From NCBI GenBank assembly GCA_034431315.1, contig DAOUDK010000080.1:1-7340 (forward strand): a stretch of 7,340 nucleotides of DNA. The letters run 5' to 3'. The position numbers and the translations under genes are program-made. This document shows, piece by piece, positions 6,506 to 7,340 of this stretch. The notes below the pieces were generated by a model, which saw only the letters and a list, made by a program, of their open reading frames with translations, made no database searches and was not told the origin of the DNA. The first letter of the stretch is position 1, and every line of letters begins with the position of its first letter. The DNA comes from JAUWOY01 sp034431315 (lineage in GTDB: Bacteria > Chloroflexota > Anaerolineae > VGOG01).

Positions 6506-6547
6506 ATCCACTCGCCGCCAGCGGGTGGCAGGTGCGTGGATTTTCTT
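6506..6547 (+). terminator. Hairpin with T-rich tail in the intergenic region (terminator or attenuator)
   Basis: An outer stem ATCCAC/GTGGAT (6506-6511 with 6536-6541) encloses an inner stem GCCGCC/GGTGGC (6514-6519 with 6524-6529, one G-U pair, loop AGCG). It is followed by TTTTCTT (6541-6547). It resembles a Rho-independent terminator, though an internal loop separates the stems and the T-run is short. It could end transcription from the protease gene, whose stop is 75 bases upstream. If the promoter at 6446-6474 is real, it would instead lie in the toxin-antitoxin leader and act as an attenuator. Confidence 0.4.
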
Positions 6548-6599
6548 GGAACTCAGGACACGAGTCGCCAAGATTCTCAAAACATAGAGGTGGAAAATC

Positions 6600-6887
6600 A
6601 TGACCCTAAATGAGATCATCCAGGATATTCACGGTCTAGATGCAGAACTGGCCAGACTGGAAAGGCGTTATGCCCTGCTTTCGGCAGATTTCTATCACCT
6701 GTACAAGGCCGGTGAATTGGAGCAGAGTCGCGACTTCATCCAGTGGGTTGGCTACTACGAGGCCAAATTGGCACGCGAAGTCCGTTACCGGGAGATCATG
6801 TACAATTATCTGCGTGAATTGCGCCAAAGGGCAGGCATTGACGCCCTACACCTCGTCCCCGAGACCACTGCCGCCGGAGCATCGTAG
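6600..6887 (+). CDS. Small helical protein, putative antitoxin of the downstream TumE-like toxin
   Basis: 95 residues. GAGGTGG (6587-6593) lies 6 bases before the ATG and supports the start. The protein looks wholly helical, with an N-terminal heptad-like segment (residues 3-27, rich in L, E and R) suited to coiled-coil pairing. A recognisable block follows: Y24, FY at 31-32, YKAGELE at 35-41, DFIQW at 45-49 and YYE at 52-54. A basic helix ends near residue 76, before a loose tail (ETTAAGAS). The AGEL...DF-(I/F)-x-W pattern recalls small proteins encoded just upstream of DUF6516-type toxins. Its stop overlaps the next start by one base, implying translational coupling and a roughly matched yield of both proteins. 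No helix-turn-helix or ribbon-helix-helix is evident, so DNA binding is uncertain. The antitoxin role rests mainly on context. Confidence 0.65.
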   Translation: MTLNEIIQDIHGLDAELARLERRYALLSADFYHLYKAGELEQSRDFIQWVGYYEAKLAREVRYREIMYNYLRELRQRAGIDALHLVPETTAAGAS

Positions 6888-7303
6888 TGCCCATATCAGA
6901 TTTCCGTACCTATGCAGAGCTCATCTACTCGCTCCAAGAGCGTTATTCGATCGTCCAGCGCTCCACGTTGGTTCTGGCTACCATCGGGCCCACGCTGGCC
7001 AAGCTCGAAGGACAGGTGACCTTCGAAGGCGATGTAGTCTTGGACCTCTGGGAACTCGTTGATTTTGAGGCTGGACGCATTCTCCACTATAGTTACGAGA
7101 TCTACCAGGCCGGCGAGAAGATTGTTTGGTACGATCCTTTTGAGCACCCCCATATTCCCGAACTCGCCAGTACCTACCCTCATCACAAGCATGTCCCTCC
7201 TGACATCAAGCACAACCGGATCTCTGCACCTGGCATCAGCTTTGAGGAACCCAACCTGCTGTTCCTGATCCAGGAAATCGAGCGAGGTGTACTGTCAGAG
7301 TGA
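6887..7303 (+). CDS. TumE/DUF6516-like toxin of a type II toxin-antitoxin pair
   Basis: 138 residues from a GTG start that shares its G with the upstream TAG stop (TAGTG, 6885-6889). GGAG at 6876-6879 supplies a ribosome binding site 7 bases before it. The fold reads as an N-terminal helix (5-20), beta strands (21-80) and a conserved C-terminal block: YSYEIYQ (68-74), KIVWYDPFEHPHIPEL (78-93), then YPHHKH (97-102), and a terminal helix (122-134). The order Y-D-x(3)-H-P-x-I/V-P...FPHHKH is what I recall for the DUF6516/TumE family, annotated as toxins. The mode of action is not established to my knowledge. The clustered histidines H99, H100 and H102 plus D83 and H87 are natural candidates for an active or metal site. 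Length is typical and there is no frameshift, so the gene appears intact. It is expected to be held inactive by the product of the preceding gene. Confidence 0.72.
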   Translation: MPISDFRTYAELIYSLQERYSIVQRSTLVLATIGPTLAKLEGQVTFEGDVVLDLWELVDFEAGRILHYSYEIYQAGEKIVWYDPFEHPHIPELASTYPHHKHVPPDIKHNRISAPGISFEEPNLLFLIQEIERGVLSE

Positions 7304-7308
7304 CGGTC

Positions 7309-7337
7309 ACTTGGGTCCTCGTCTGCACCCCAGGTTT
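7309..7337 (+). terminator. Weak terminator-like hairpin after the toxin gene
   Basis: ACTTGGG (7309-7315) can pair with CCCAGGT (7329-7335), one pair being G-U, around a 13-base loop. A short TTT follows (7335-7337), and the window ends a few bases later. The stem is modest and the T-run very short. Confidence 0.3.
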
Positions 7338-7340
7338 CCC

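Noticed and set aside
6546..6574. Alternative promoter TTGGAA-N17-CAAGAT closer to the antitoxin gene
   Set aside because: The -10 matches only three of six positions and lacks a TGn extension; it is much weaker than the element at 6446-6474.

Overview
The window looks like a GC-rich chromosomal fragment from a Chloroflexi (probably Anaerolineae-like) bacterium. The evidence is indirect: a very long secreted subtilisin-like protease carrying Kelch and DUF11 modules and ending in YLPLIVKNY, a C-terminal motif I associate from memory with extracellular Chloroflexi proteins. A heptanucleotide TCCAA-type tandem array of a kind I also associate with that phylum points the same way. I see no rRNA, tRNA, CRISPR array, transposase or phage gene.

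Layout. Positions 1-115 (minus strand) hold the 5' end of a lipoprotein gene that runs off the left edge: it has a start codon, a strong ribosome binding site and an LSGC lipobox. Positions 116-301 are a divergent intergenic region. They contain a near-consensus sigma-70 promoter facing right (TTGACA-N17-TAGAAT), an extended -10 facing left (TGCTATAAT), and a 6-bp dyad between the two. Positions 302-6430 (plus) encode one 2042-residue secreted protein. In order it has a signal peptide, an I9-type propeptide, a heptamer-repeat linker, a complete S8 catalytic domain (D253, H295, N402, S474), two carboxypeptidase-regulatory-like folds, an amidotransferase-like domain without a visible nucleophile, a NEW3/CARDB-like beta domain, a six-unit Kelch propeller, four DUF11 repeats (the second split by a nested ~205-residue beta module) and the C-terminal motif.

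Positions 6431-6599 form a second intergenic region with an extended -10 promoter, a 10-bp tandem repeat just downstream of it, and a GC-rich hairpin followed by a T-rich run. Positions 6600-6887 and 6887-7303 (plus) are two small genes overlapping by one base (TAGTG). The second looks like a TumE-type (DUF6516) toxin. The first, a short helical protein, fits its cognate antitoxin. A weak terminator-like hairpin follows near the right edge.

The protease and the lipoprotein start back to back and both act outside the cytoplasm, so they could share a regulator. The toxin-antitoxin pair appears to be an independent unit with its own promoter. The most unusual signals are the repeat-derived sequence inside the protease gene: an in-frame 18-unit heptamer array exactly at the propeptide/catalytic junction, and two small in-frame insertions that share a 13-mer.
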